A stretch of DNA of 64,000 nucleotides from Rhynchosporium graminicola (lineage: Eukaryota > Ascomycota > Leotiomycetes > Helotiales > Ploettnerulaceae). This document shows, piece after piece, positions 24,359 to 36,294 of the stretch (the stretch's first letter is position 1; each line of letters begins with the position of its first letter). The position numbers were made by a program, and so were the translations under genes. The notes under the pieces are model-generated. The model had not been told where the DNA came from, made no database searches, and saw nothing but the letters and a program-made list of their open reading frames with translations. The DNA is taken from assembly GCA_900074885.1 (NCBI GenBank), contig FJUW01000017.1, forward strand, positions 503,933 through 567,932. Direction: 5' to 3'.

Positions 24359-25426
24359 TGCTCCAAGTGCTCTGCCCTCTCCTGAAAGGAACAACTTCTA
24401 CCCCTTGCCCCTTGAAAGATTGCTGAATAGTTTCGGTTCCTTTGCTGAGGATAACTACTTCATTGGAGAGGTCGGAGATACTATAGAATTTTCTACCGTG
24501 CCCGCCTATGAAGCCTTTCAGGATATCGACTGTAACTTCTTCAGTAGTAATAATACCCTGTAAGATAGCGAGCTCGAATGCGTCGATTATAAGAGGAAGG
24601 AGGTAAGGTTGGGTGAAGACGCCTGCTGCTATCTTTCCGGAACCGCTCTTTTTGGCTGAGATATCGTGTGGTGCAGAATCACTTCCGAGAAAGAACTTGC
24701 CAGTACCCCCCACAGCAGCTTTGATTAGAGCTTCACGATCAGTAGGACACTTCGCGACCGACTTACAATAGTTAAAAGCATCATCAGCCCAATCATCTAT
24801 TATCAAATATAAGTGATGGGCTGTGATAGTTCCTATAACATTAGGGCCACATCTATTGACTGCCTCAATAGCGTCTTTAGTTATGCAATGTTCTAAGATA
24901 ATCTTGAGCTTGGGAACATAGAGTGGAGACCCTCCAAGGTTTCCAAGAACTTGGACTCCGCGTTCAGGATAGTGATGTTCTTCGCGTGGTCGGATAGGCA
25001 CTCGCCGTGTAGGTTGAGAACCATGCCGCATTGCTCCATTGCTCTAAAAACAGGATAAAATGCCTCATAAGACGATACGCCAGACTGCGAATTCGTAGTA
25101 ACACCTGCAGGATAGACCTTGATACCTATAATCCCTTGAGCTTTAGCTCCGCAGACTATAGCTGGAGTGATGCTTTCATGAAGGTATAGAGTTAATATGA
25201 TATTAATATCTGGCTCGAGCTGCTGGATGCGGTTCTTATACGCTATAGCGTCGGAGGCTGAGGTAAGAGGTGGAATTAGGTTTGGCATTACGTAGACTGT
25301 ATTGACACCGCCGGCGCGGATCAGAGGAACGACAGTTTCCATCATGGGGCCATCGCGCAAATGAACGTGAAAGTCGGCAGCTGGAGGCAATTCCAACCCA
25401 TCGAACTTCGCCAGAGGGGACGACAT
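24345..25426 (-). pseudogene. URA4: Dihydroorotase (class II, PyrC/Ura4 type), one frameshift
   Basis: Dihydroorotase is a cytosolic zinc amidohydrolase that interconverts N-carbamoyl-aspartate and dihydroorotate in pyrimidine synthesis. The start at 25426 (MSSPLAKFDG) leads into the metal motif FHVHLRDG (His20, His22). The metal-bridging lysine is in GIKVYPAG (Lys103), His140 is in LNLHGE, a further His is in ILEHC, and the catalytic Asp is in GSDSAPH. All six ligand and catalytic positions are present. The two halves are in different frames: the first runs to about 24912, the second from there to the stop at 24345. One extra C in the CCC run (plus-strand GGG, 24912-24914) would join FP to KLKIILEHC, giving about 360 residues, the usual length. 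There is no intron and no RIP-type stop. Either a very recent mutation or a sequencing error explains the break; the family assignment is certain. Confidence 0.93.
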
Positions 25427-25825
25427 TTTGTTTCCGGTCCCTTATCAGGGTTGAAAGGATGTATGTATTCCAGCGATGCGCTTTATATCGTCTTGTACAT
25501 CGAATTTCCAGATCTAATTGGATGGCTGTAGAACAATTTTTTCTGCAGTACTAGTCATGACTCAAATTTGTAGTTTCGTCCCTGTTTTTGGTACTATTTC
25601 CTCTCGTGTTTGAGCCTCTGGTGCAACGGTGTGTGGAGCGTAGATGGACCTCTGCGAGCCTGTCCTTGGTCAAGACAGTCATGGGTATGTGTGACAGGGT
25701 TGTAGTAGAGGGGGTCAAGCTGTGTTGGTGAAGTTCCGGACGTCGTCGAAGTGGTTATAAATGGAAATTTGATATATCGTGGTTGGAAGACTTGAAGTTA
25801 CTTTACTTTCCTGGAATCGCTACCA
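25427..25825. promoter_or_regulatory. Upstream region of dihydroorotase
   Basis: About 400 bp of unmutated host sequence between the dihydroorotase start and the solo LTR. It should contain the promoter, but I could not assign specific factor sites. No open frame is seen. Confidence 0.35.
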
Positions 25826-25963
25826 TGTCATGGACCCCTCGAGAATTGTAAAGTGGAAAATTCTTGATTCTCTACGAATGGCTATGGTGCGAGGGGCTAT
25901 CTAAGTGTTGCTGACTAAGGACACTAAGTACTTAGTCCTGTCCTGTGGTGCTGTCCCGTGACA
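25826..25963 (-). repeat. Solo LTR of the E2 family, without RIP
   Basis: Read on the minus strand it begins TGTCACGGGACAG and then follows the E2 LTR along its length, including TTAGTGTC, CTTAGATAGC, CCTCGCAC, GAATCAAGA and CACTTTACAAT, ending CATGACA. The size is 138 bp against 141 bp. Its ends are intact TG..CA, and CA/TG dinucleotides are kept, unlike the E2 LTRs. I found no perfect target duplication, so it may be old or one flank may be deleted. Confidence 0.75.
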
Positions 25964-26499
25964 CTTACTCATCGAGAAGCGATTCGCTTCAGCAATTCGT
26001 CACCTAAGTTCAATTTCATCAAAGTCCAAGGCGATACTCCCGCCCAGAACGATACCATCAACAAAAACTTACTCACATTCGAAAAGGTCGCCAGAAGAAA
26101 GATTCGTCTTGCGCTGATCGCAAGAGATGAGCGTCACGCAAAGGGAGACGTGAAAGTAGACTATTCAAGTGGCTCGGACAATGATGAAGAGTACGGGCTA
26201 AATGCTGATGTCTTGGACGATGGTGGAATGATTGTTGGCGATGATCATGAGGAGGATCAGGAGGAAGGGAGGAGGAGGAAGCGGAAGATGTGCCCGTAAA
26301 CGCTCCCCACCGCTAAAACAATGGCAAGGGTCGAGCTCGGAAGATGGTCTTTAATGACGATGAGGAGGATGAGGAGCCAGTGAGGCCGGTGCGACGTAGT
26401 AACAAAGGCAAGCAGCGCACTATCGTCCTCACCAATAGATCCAGCTATATCAAAAGCGCTAAAGCTCAGCTCTGGAGCATATATTCTAGACTATTGTAA
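25964..26499 (+). pseudogene. Gene Y: 5'-truncated acidic protein gene, frameshifted
   Basis: Coding sequence begins abruptly at the solo LTR edge with THREAIRFSNSSPKFNFIKV; the only in-frame start is a GTG inside the LTR, so the true 5' end is missing. It continues with KVARRKIRLALIARDERHAK and an acidic block (YSSGSDNDEEYGLNADVLDD, then DDHEEDQEEG). A one-base shift in the GA-rich run at about 26262-26275 moves the reading to EEEAEDVPVN and on to KMVFNDDEEDEEPVRPVRR. It ends YSRLL at a TAA at 26497. I do not know the family. The mixed acidic and basic composition is typical of nuclear proteins, which is inference. Confidence 0.5.
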
Positions 26500-27000
26500 G
26501 GAACAGAGGGAATCAGCCTTAAATCGCTTACTCAGTCTTAGACGGGACAAATCATCGAGGAAGTGGAGGAGTGAAGGAGTGGAAGTAGGAGGACAGGGCG
26601 AAATTCCGTAAAGACTCGGGCTGCCGATCGAGATTTCGACAGAGACCAGCATGCTGTTCAAGCGATTGAAGTGAGATATTAAGGTCTGGCAAATGGAGAG
26701 CAAAGCAAGGAGGGCGAGGAGAGCAAGGAGGAGTAAGAGTCTGCTGGTGCGGTGCTGGATAGACAGGAGTGGAGGATAAGTAATATGAGGAAATGATGGC
26801 GCAAGAGTGGCTATAACAGGATGACTTTGCCCTGCGGGAGTATTTCAGAGACTCGATGTACTTTCGGATTAGCAGATTTTCCTTTGCAGATTTCTTTCCT
26901 CTCAATGTCTTTTCTGAGTATCAGAGTTTCCTTAGGGTATCGGCCTTTCCCTTAGAAGCAGCGTTTCCCGAACAGCAGTTGATTTTAAGTCTGGGAGTTT
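26500..27000 (+). pseudogene. Decayed coding stretch downstream of gene Y
   Basis: One plus-strand frame can be followed with a few TAA/TAG/TGA interruptions: KTRAADRDFDRDQHAVQAIE, then ANGEQSKEGEESKEE. It may be a further exon of gene Y or a separate relic. The opposite-strand open frames here (26491-26703, 26552-26905) look like by-products of the purine-rich strand. Confidence 0.3.
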
Positions 27001-27400
27001 AATGCTCGTCTTATGTTAGATTATTTCTAGGTAATGATAATAGTCGTTGATATTTACAACTTGATGCTTTGACCTTTTTTCTGATTCTACTATGTGTTAT
27101 CGTATTTGATTCATTCTGTAAATTCATATATATGATTCTGAAGCCACTAAGCAGTCGTAGATTTACGATAGCGAAGCGAGCCCGCGGCATAATAGTTACC
27201 ATATCTGAGCTATGGACCTCGGAAGATTATTTTCCGCTCTACGATATCTACACAAATTAGAGAATCATCAAAGCTGTTTTGATATTCAGATCTTTGAATT
27301 TAGTATTTCTATTTGCCTCGCAATCCTCTATCATAATAAAGTAGAATCTTCAGCTGCGCCGGGCTTTATCTTCCAAGTCCGCTAGCTCCCTCTTACAGAC
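27001..27400. other. No gene seen
   Basis: TA-rich sequence with two overlapping 63-codon frames on opposite strands (27011-27202 and 27069-27260). Neither has coding character or neighbours that would extend it. Confidence 0.4.
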
Positions 27401-27429
27401 TAATTCAACGCGTACCAATCTTAAGACTC

Positions 27430-28180
27430 CATGACTTCCGCAAAACAGCTACTAGGGAGAGCATAATTTCCATGCGCGATAGCTCCAGAAATTGAACTAA
27501 TTTCTATCGAGTTCCCCGAGGTTGTTGAAAATTCGAATATTAAAGAGGTACGCATTGAAACTACTAAGTCTAAGGCGCTTTATCTCAATCAAACTAAAGT
27601 GGTGATAGAGACTCGGTACAGTAGCTTAATGGTTCGAATTATTCCAAAAAAAGCTTTGTTTCCAAAAGTTTCCTTGCGGATGATTTCCAGACCGTTGAAC
27701 ATGTCCTCGAAGCTCTATCCGAAGGTTACTATAAGTATAAAAAGGTGCACGCTATCATCTAGTGTAATCATTTGCTAGGCTATGATAAAAAGCTAATAAG
27801 CAACTTGCAAAAGAAGATCTCAGATTTCGACTTCACTTCGACTCTCAACAGCTTCGAACTTCTGGTGACTTCTTCGACAATTTTGGGCAGAAGTCTTTGA
27901 ATGCTGAATACAGGAGATCGGAAGAGGAGGTGTTGCTTTAAGTCTATGTCCTGCGGCGAATAGGGTAGTCCTCGTCCTGGAAAGGTCAGCAAGACACAGT
28001 TCCAAGCGATCCCATTTTCTACAATATGACCTGTCAGATCCAAGCCCCTGTAAATTCGATCTATCCTTACTCTTATTAGCTGCTAGATCCCAGTACTATG
28101 GCGGTAGATAACGAGCGGGTGTCTCATCTGAGATTTTAGCGTTCTTTCACGGGAAAAACCCAGGAATACCAGAATATTCA
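27430..28180 (+). pseudogene. Decayed unknown gene
   Basis: A plus-strand frame starts near MTSAKQLLGRA (27430). It continues with EIELISIEFPEVVENSNIKE and ETTKSKALYLNQTKVVIETR, then, after a shift near 27665, DDFQTVEHVLEALSEGYYKY and KKLISNLQKKISDFDFTSTL. Interruptions are TAG/TGA codons and at least one indel. I do not recognise it. The overlapping minus-strand frames at 27780-28043 are probably shadows. Confidence 0.35.
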
Positions 28181-28189
28181 GTTACTAAG

Positions 28190-28734
28190 TAAATATTAAT
28201 AGAATTAATTACTTTTTTGAATCATTTACTTTGTAGATCATATAGTAATAGTAAATAGTAATACAGAATAATTTAGTCTTTTATAAAAGTTCAATTAAGA
28301 GTATTATAGTAGAGGAAGAGAAGTAGTAAATCTACTCCTTATTATTATCTCTATCTGGAATAATAAATCCCTCTTACTTAGAGAACTCTTCTTTATTATC
28401 CTTATTATCTTCTTCTTTATTAGTAAAGACTTTAATAATAATATTATTACTATTATAGTTATCTTCCTTAACCTTAATCTCCTTATCTCTATTATAAAAG
28501 TCCTTAATAGCCTTAAGATTAGTAACTTCTCTTATAAAAGCCGCTATCTCCTCTTTACTAACTCTATACTTTTTATTACTCTCCTTAATAATCTTTACTT
28601 CTAATCTCATGATTAGAGGCTCTAAGTTCTTCTTAAAGGAACCTCTAATACTAGAAGTCAACTTATTATTATCATCTTCTTTAAGCTCTCTAGCTTTTCT
28701 CTTCCGCTAAATTATAATTAGAACAGATAGTAAT
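28190..28734 (-). pseudogene. Gene W, 3' part (downstream of the E3 insertion)
   Basis: On the minus strand an 80-100 codon frame reads RKRKARELKEDDNNKLTSS and IRGSFKKNLEPLIMRL, then KKYRVSKEEIAAFIREVTN, and stops at 28374. It begins at AATTTAG|CGG (acceptor-like) near 28710 and is very rich in Lys and Glu. The 5' part of the same gene seems to lie at 36295-36699 on the far side of E3. The family is unknown. Confidence 0.45.
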
Positions 28735-28971
28735 TATTCAAAGGAATATCCCTATTCTCGTATACCTATAGGGATAGGGGCAATATTCACAGAGGAATTA
28801 GACGCTAGTGAGTTAGACTATTATCTTTATTAAGTAATTTAACTGCTCGAGTATAACTATTCTCTATCTATAATATATCCCGGATATTCTTTAATATCCG
28901 GGCTTATATACTAGCTCTAGTCCCGATTAGGTTGCCACGTGATACTGCGCTAAATACTAACTATTCTAATA
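28735..28971 (-). repeat. E3 3' LTR (237 bp)
   Basis: Matches 36053-36289. Both contain the inverted pair ATATCCCGGATATTC...ATATCCGGG. The ends are TATTCAAAGG and TTCTAATA (TG/CA changed to TA). Confidence 0.92.
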
Positions 28972-30681
28972 TTCTCTCTCAGAGTATATTACGATTACCT
29001 TATTACTTATAAGTCCTCTATAAGTCCTATTTAGCTTTTGAACCTTTTAAATACTACTTGTTCGAGTGGCTTTATTATTCTATCGGCGACTATTTCTACT
29101 ATTAGGATATAGTCGACTTTAAAGCTCCTAGTTTCCGCTAAGTCGCGTACGAAGTAATAAGCGATATTGATATACTTTGAGCGTTCGTTCAGGTAAGCGT
29201 TCTTAGTTAAGGTAATTACTCCTTAGTTATCTCCGAATATCTATACTAGTCTAGAGTCTTCCCTAATAAAGTAGGAGTATCCTAGATCTCGTAGTACTTA
29301 TATAAACTATTAGCTTTACTTTACGCAGTTTACAAGTGCTATATATTCTGATTCGTAGCTCGATATAGTAATAGAGCGCTACTTCTTACTTAACTAAGAG
29401 AATAGTCTATTATAGAATATTAATACGCTTCTAGAGATACTTTTCCGGTTAACTTTATTACTCGCTTAGTCTATATTAGAGTAAAGAGCTATAGTATTAT
29501 ATTCTCCTCCTAGTCTATAGCGAATTCTTATCTTAATAGTTAACTTTAGGTACTATAGTAGCGCTTTTAGAGCGTATCCGTAGTACTTAGCTAGATCGCT
29601 TATAAATTAACTAAGCTTTCTAAGGATAAAGGTAATATCTAGTCTTATAAAGATTATTATATATATTAAGCTTCTAATAGCTTATAAGTATTCGTTTATA
29701 TTAATCCTTTCGTTATTACTACTCGCGGGGTAAAGGTTCTTATAGCTTATTATTAGTATCTATTTTAGTTTAAAGGTTTCCTAAGTAATACTAAACTTAT
29801 TAAGTACACTAAGTAGATATTATTCTTAGTTGATTTTAAGGACTCTAGATAATCTATCGCGGGTAACTCTAGCTCTAATAATCTTCTCTATTTCCCTCAG
29901 ATTCTTAGCTTTAAATCTTCTAGAAAGTTTCGTATAAAACTAGTCTAGCTCCCTTTTCTTCCTAGTACTCGCTATAATATTATCGATATATTTAAGGAGC
30001 TTAACTAAGTTTTCCTTATATATAAATATATATAAGTTAGTAATACTTTATCGAAATCCCTATTCTAATAGTTCTGCTTTTATAAGCTTATTCTAATCTC
30101 TTACTACTTACTTTAGTTTATATAAGCTTTTTAACGCTTACTATATATAATTATTCTTAATCTTAATCCTTTCCGGAACTTTTAAGAATATATCCTCTTT
30201 AAGTTCTAACTTTATAAATATATTCTTAATATTATATTATTAGTATTCTAGATCTTCTTTAGCGACTATAGCTAAGAAAAGCCTTAGCATATCTATCCTA
30301 ACTATTAGCGTGAATATTTAGTTATAATCGAGCCTATATACTTAGCTAAATCCTCTTACGACTAAGCGAGCTTTATATTACTCTATATTCCCGCTTACTA
30401 TAGTCTTTACTATATAAACCTATTTATAAGATACTAAGTTTAATCCCTCTAGTATAATAACTTCTCAGAACGTCTCGTTTATATATAAAGATAATATCTC
30501 TTTAGATATAGCAGTTATCTACTGCTTTACTTATAAGCTAGTTATTACTTCTTTATATATCTTTAGGATCTTAATACCTGCGATTTCTATAGCTATAAGA
30601 GTAATCTCGATCTTATCGCTTATCTATTTATTCCTTATAGATAAGTCTTTCTAGTTAGTTCGTATAAGTTATCCTTTTAGT
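28972..30681 (-). pseudogene. E3 pol 3' part: reverse transcriptase and RNase H (copia type)
   Basis: On the minus strand, reverse transcriptase motifs run from about 30570 to 29930: YKARLVVRGFSQVYRLDYN, then IDMLRLFLAIVAKEDLEY and IKNIFIKLELKEDIFLKVPE. Copia RNase H is at about 29460-29300, with SNKVNRKSISRSVLIFYN and SKKQRSITISSYESEYIAL. Both motif sets are diagnostic of Ty1/copia. Gln/Trp codons are converted to stops. Confidence 0.88.
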
Positions 30682-30883
30682 TATGACAGCGTATAGTATA
30701 CGTGGCAGATACGGGCCAGTATCAGTGCCTTAGGCATACCCTCCTTATATATATAGAAGGTGCAGACTCCTTCAGAGCTCTGTATCTTTCTGTTTCTTTC
30801 GTATTAGACTATATAAGATCGCTCTTAGCCTCCCTACTTATTTATTCTTACTTATATAACGCCTTAAGTCTTATATCGTTATA
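30682..30883 (+). repeat. N1 copy 2, 5' LTR
   Basis: Begins TATGACAGCG (original TGTGACGGCG) and ends TCGTTATA. Matches 32021-32222. Confidence 0.92.
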
Positions 30884-32020
30884 TTAAATAGAAAGATTAA
30901 GACCGCCGGGGATAGTATTAAATAATATCTCACTTAGAAAACTCGATTCGCACGTATAACTACTAGAGAGCTTTTCGCTGAGTTATCTCTACTTACTTTA
31001 GATTTTCGGAATTATACGGAAACAGTTAGTATTATTAATTACGAATTCGATAGTTAGGTTTTCAAAAGAGCCGAGATTCTAGAGATCTCTCGGATAGCTA
31101 GGAATTTGAACGTAATTCAGCCTCAGAAGTACTAGTATTACTACGAAGTTACTCTCGGATACTTCGAAACTCGTTCCTTCGTACGTATAAAGTAAAATAG
31201 CAGACGAATTTTAGGTGGAAACTTCCCTATAAGCCCTAATATTTATTATCACCTCACCCGACTTTAACCTTCCGAAAGCAGCTCTAATAGCGAAAAACCT
31301 TACTTTTAGGCTAAGACGAAGTAGCTTATTACCTTAGCGGAAATTATCAGAATTCGACTTATAATCCCTATACCTTAGTATAATTTAGCCCCCCTCGGCA
31401 GAATCGACCTCTCTCTACTAGGACCTTTAATTTAATACTCTCTATATCTACTTAACGAAGATATCTGACCCTCCTTGATCTTTTAGCTTCTTTAGAATTC
31501 GATTTAGACCTTCGTTTCTTTCGTAACCTTTAAGTGTTTTAATTACTCGCTTAGCCTCGCTTATTTAGCAAAACTCGGTATTATAATTACTAATAGAACC
31601 TACCCTTAAACGCTCTTTAATTAATAATTTACGGACCTCTAGTAAGTCGCAACTAACTGAAAGTATTAATAATCTTAATATAGGGATTAACCCGTCTTTC
31701 AGCTAATAGCGTACTTCTATTTAGGACTAACTAGAAGTTAATTCAGACCGATACCCGACTACGCGTGCCCGTAAAGCGCTAGTCTAGAGCTCTACTTCTG
31801 GCCTTATAAGAGGTTACTTGGAACTATAGTATCTCTCGGAGATTACGTTTCCCTCTGCAGAAGAGATAATCTCGGTACTGAATTAGTATCTATAGTTTCG
31901 GTTTAATAGAAATTTAGAAGGTTATCTTGATATTTAATTATATTTTATACTTACTTTATTTCCTTAGTTACTTCGATTCTTCAAGGCTCGAGGGCGAGCC
32001 TTTATCTTAGAAGGGGGTAA

Positions 32021-32222
32021 TATGACAGCGCATAGTATACGTAGCAGATACGGGCCAGTATCGGTGCCTTAGGCATACCCTCCTTATATATATAGAAGGT
32101 GCAGACTCCTTCAGAGCTCTGTATCTTTCTGTTTCCTTCGTACTAGACTATATAAGATCGCTATTAGCCTCCCTACTTATTTATTCTTACTTATATACCG
32201 CCTTGAGTCTTATGTCGTTACA
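32021..32222 (+). repeat. N1 copy 2, 3' LTR
   Basis: Begins TATGACAGCG and ends GTCGTTACA; followed by TTAGT. Confidence 0.92.
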
Positions 32223-32227
32223 TTAGT

Positions 32228-35200
32228 AATATTTTCGCGATTATAGCTCGAATCCTTTTAGCTTCCCCTTAGTCTTCTAGTTCTAATCCTGCTTTTTTCC
32301 TAGCTCGAGTAAAGTACTTAAGTATCTCTTAGTTATTTATAGATTAATTAAGTTAACTATAGTTAACTTAAGTAATAAGAGTTCTATCTATAGGAGTATC
32401 TATAAGTATTCTGTTTATCGATTCCGAATCTCGGTCTAGGACCTTAGGGATTAAATCTTATATCTAGTAATCTATTAGTATTACTTTAGTAGAGTTATCC
32501 TAATACTCTAAGGTTAATTCCGCTAATCCTAGTATTCTGACTAGTAAGATAGGCTTATAAGTCGATCGTGCTAATACAAGTGCGTTCGCGGGTTTATCTT
32601 ATATAGTTTTTAGGTTATCTTTAGGTATCTTATCTAGTATAATAATCTTAGGAGTATAATCTAGTATATCCTCTTTAGTAAAGCTTAAGACGTTTATTAG
32701 TAGAATAAACGAAAGTATTTCTACTTATAGATTTTCTATTATATCGATCTCTTTACTGATTTCCTTAGGTACTCTAGGTCTCCCGCGAGCTCTTCTATCT
32801 AGAGTAACGTTTATAGTTCCTTATAACTTAGCTATATAATTCCGAAGTCTTAGGTCGACTGATCCTCTATTATTACTTTCCTTAATAATAACTCTACTTA
32901 TTATAATCGTTAAGCCTCTTTCAGGAGAGTAGACTTTAAAGTACTTAGTTATATTTTCCAAATATCCTATAAAGACCCTAACTCTACTAGGGTTAATAAG
33001 CTTATTATAACGCTCGCTTATAGGGATAGTTTTCTTATCTATATAATAGAAGTATTTACTTTCTTATTTACGAATATAGTCGATTAATAGTATTTCTCTA
33101 GTAAAAGCTTTTATAGGATAAGTCTTTTAATTATTAATTATTAGTCTAGTAGTAGTATAGTTTCTTATATATAAATTAGCTTCAGCGGCTTTATCCTAGA
33201 ATTCTAGTAGTAGCTATACTTCTTTAAGTATTATATATATATCGAATTCTATAGTCTAAATTAATCTTTTAGTAAGTCTATTCTAGTAGGATATTATAAT
33301 AGTTATTAACTATACTAGTATTCTATCTTTAGCTTTCTAATTAGAGGTAGCTTTTAGTAATTCCGGTATATTATTAGATCTCGCGCGTTTAATTTTCTTT
33401 CCGGATTATAGCTTAACTTCGACTTTCTAGTCCTTAAGTACTTAGTATATATCGCTCTTAGCTTTTAGTAGAATTATCTAATCTTATCGAGAATAGATAT
33501 TAATAATTATTAGAAAGTAGTAGTTTCTTTATATTATAAGCGGAAATAGTCTAGTAATATCGAATTATATTAGATCGAGGATCTCGGTAAGCTAGAGACT
33601 TAGTTGCTTTAGAATTTAGTTCTTTATTTTCATAAGAGTATATATATCGCAGATATTTAGATCCTTAGAGATCTTAATTCTCTTTTAGAGTATAGTTACT
33701 TTATATAAGTTCCGAATCTTATTAAGTCTAAAGTATATAAATCGTCGATAGTACTTAAGGTATCGTTCGAGCTCCTTTCCTTCTGCGTTATCCTAGTTAT
33801 CTATAGTATTCTCGTCTGCTTTAGTAGCTAGAAGTGCTTTTAGCTTATACGCTAGCTATTTATATTAGCTATAATTAACTTATCTATTACTAATTACTTA
33901 TTTATTAAAAGCTTTAAAGATATATTTTATAATATATAAGCCTTAAGATTATATCGCTTTTAAGACTTTCTTATTACTTTTTATAATCTAGATACTTTTA
34001 TTATTAAACTTTCCGAGGTAACTACTTTTATAGAGTTTCTTTATAGAGATCAAATTAATACTTAGTTTAAGAATAAAGAGTATATTATCTAAATAATAAG
34101 AAGTTCTATCTATAGCTTTAACTAGCGCTATTCCTCGTATATAAGAAGATAGTATTCCTCCTCTTACTTATATATAGACTTTAAATATTAGCTTTAATTC
34201 TCTAAATAAGTAGAGTTAGTTAGTTATAGATAAACTTACACTTATAATAACTACTTAGTCTTCAGGAGTACTCTTACTTATTGATTCTTCTAATAATATA
34301 ATTTTCTCTATAGTATTATTATTAGAACTAGATAATTCACTTATATCTTTTCCGAAGTCTTCTAATTCCTTATTAGTATCTAAATTAGATTCTATAATAA
34401 TAGTATATCCTCTTTTCTTATATCGCAAGTCTCTAGATTCTAGCTTAATAGAGTATTTGTTTTTACTAGTTTAAGAAGATCGCGATTTTTTATCTTTAAC
34501 TTATAATCTAGTCTTATAAGTTAATTTATTATACTTCTTCCTTTCCTTTTCTAAATAGAAGTTCTTAATATACTCTCTGCTTATAATCTAGAATTCGCAG
34601 TTAGTAATAAAGTAATTACTTAATCCGTAGTAAAAATACTCATAAGAAATACTTATTATACTTCGGTCTAATAAACTACTATTCTCTCGAGAATAATAGT
34701 TCAGGTAATAGTATACTTACTTATACTATTTCTATGCTGTATATACCCTTTCTTTACTATAGTTATTACTCTTAGTGCTAAGGTCTTATAGTATTAATTT
34801 ATACTCTTCTAAGGCTTTTACCTTTTTATTAGTAGTTATTAGAAGCTATAGCTTAAGGCTTTTAAGGAAAGTAGTATAGCGACTTTACTTTCGGAGCGAT
34901 AAGGTAAATAAGTAGAAAAGAGCCTTATCGGAATATAATTTTCCTATTTCTACGTTAATAATAATTAGCTTCTTACGGTATTCCTTTAGGTTTCGCTATA
35001 ATCTATCTATCCTATTATTCTTATTAAATATAAAAGTCTAAATCTTTATTATATATATATTCGCTATTAACAAGTTCGTTCTATTATATTTAACCTTTAG
35101 TTTAGTCTATAGTACTCCTACTGAATTATACTCGTTAAGTAATATAATATTATTATTACTAAGTCCTTCGATTATAATATCTAGGGCCTTCGAGTCGTTA

Positions 35201-36052
35201 GATACTTATTTCTCAGCTTTCTATAGATTCTATATTCCGCTGAGCCTCTCGAAATCGCTTATAAGGTCGTCGATAGTTAATACTAATAGTATACTTTCAG
35301 AGCTAGTCTCTAATATACTTTTACTTTTTATTCCGTCTCGAGTTATCTAAGTAAAGTTAATCTTACTAGTATCTATTATATAGAATATACCCTTTCCCTT
35401 AATCTTGACTTTAGCTTATAGAAACTATTTATTATAGTTCTTATAGCTTAAGATTAGTAGCTTATTATCTTTCCTTATTTTATCTTATAGTTATTATATA
35501 GTACTTGATATAATCGACTAGATTTTCTATAAGTTAACTATAGTTAACTCGGTATATATATATAGTTAGTAGATATTTATCTATTACTAGCTATTAGTTT
35601 ATATAGAAGCTATACTCGGTTTAAGGGTTACGAGTAGCTTACTTACTTACTACTTGATTTTATAATTATAGAGTTTCCTCTGAAGTCTGCGAGTCGTGCG
35701 ATTATTTTTATAAGAAATAGTCTTTCTTATTATTCTCGGATTATTATTATAGATCTCCCTCTAGAGTCTATAAGTTATATAGTTAGTATTAAAGGCCTTC
35801 TTACTTATAGCTCTCCGGTTATTATTAGCGCTCTTACGTAGCCCTTTAGTCTTTTTACTTTAATTAGAATACTCTTATCTTACGTATTAGGGATTTTAAT
35901 TAATCGCTTTACTTTTGTTAATTATTAGTACTCTTACTTAGCCCTTTAGTCTTCTTATATTAACTAGAATACTCTTATCTTACTTATTAGGGCTTAAATC
36001 GATCGCCTTACTTTCGTCGATTCGAAGTTACGTCTTACCGGGGCTTATAACC
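32228..36052 (-). pseudogene. E3 gag, protease and integrase part
   Basis: This is the 5' part of the minus-strand copia polyprotein, between the 5' LTR (36053) and the nested N1. The frame is so damaged that domain edges cannot be given. A serine/lysine linker readable at about 32230-32340 precedes the reverse transcriptase, as in copia elements. Integrase is expected at about 33000-34500. Confidence 0.6.
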
Positions 36053-36289
36053 TATTTAAAGGAATATCCCTATTCTTATATACCTATAGGGATAGAGGCA
36101 ATATTCATAGAGGAATTAGACGCTAGTAAGTTAGACTATTATCTTTATTAAGTAACTTAACTGCTCGAGTATAACTATTCTCTATCTATAATATATCCCG
36201 GATATTCTTTAATATCCGGGCCTATATACTAGCTCTAGTCCCGATTAGGTTACCACGTGATCCTGCACTGAACACTAACTATTCTAATA
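36053..36289 (-). repeat. E3 5' LTR (237 bp)
   Basis: Equal in length and nearly identical to 28735-28971, with transitions only. GTAAT follows at 36290. Confidence 0.92.
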
Positions 36290-36294
36290 GTAAT

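Larger units (their letters stand above)
30682..32222 (+). mobile_element. N1 copy 2: non-autonomous LTR element nested in E3
   Basis: LTRs of 202 bp (30682-30883 and 32021-32222), target duplication TTAGT (30677-30681 and 32223-32227), interior about 1.14 kb. The 3' polypurine tract AAGGGGGTAA abuts the right LTR, so it is on the plus strand. It is the same family as 12674-14257 but more RIPed; the gag-like frame is broken. It sits between the integrase and reverse transcriptase regions of E3. Confidence 0.93.
28735..36289 (-). mobile_element. E3: Ty1/copia retrotransposon, RIP-inactivated; holds N1 copy 2
   Basis: LTRs of 237 bp (28735-28971 and 36053-36289) and target duplication GTAAT (28730-28734 and 36290-36294) define it. 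The coding strand is minus, shown by RNase H and reverse transcriptase motifs. About 6 kb remain after removing the nested N1. Stops are TAA/TAG at Gln/Trp positions throughout. It appears to sit within an intron of gene W. Confidence 0.93.

Noticed and set aside
28735..36289. Bacterial operon or phage origin for the TA-rich stretches
   Set aside because: Paired LTRs, introns, chromodomains and RIP signature show fungal DNA.
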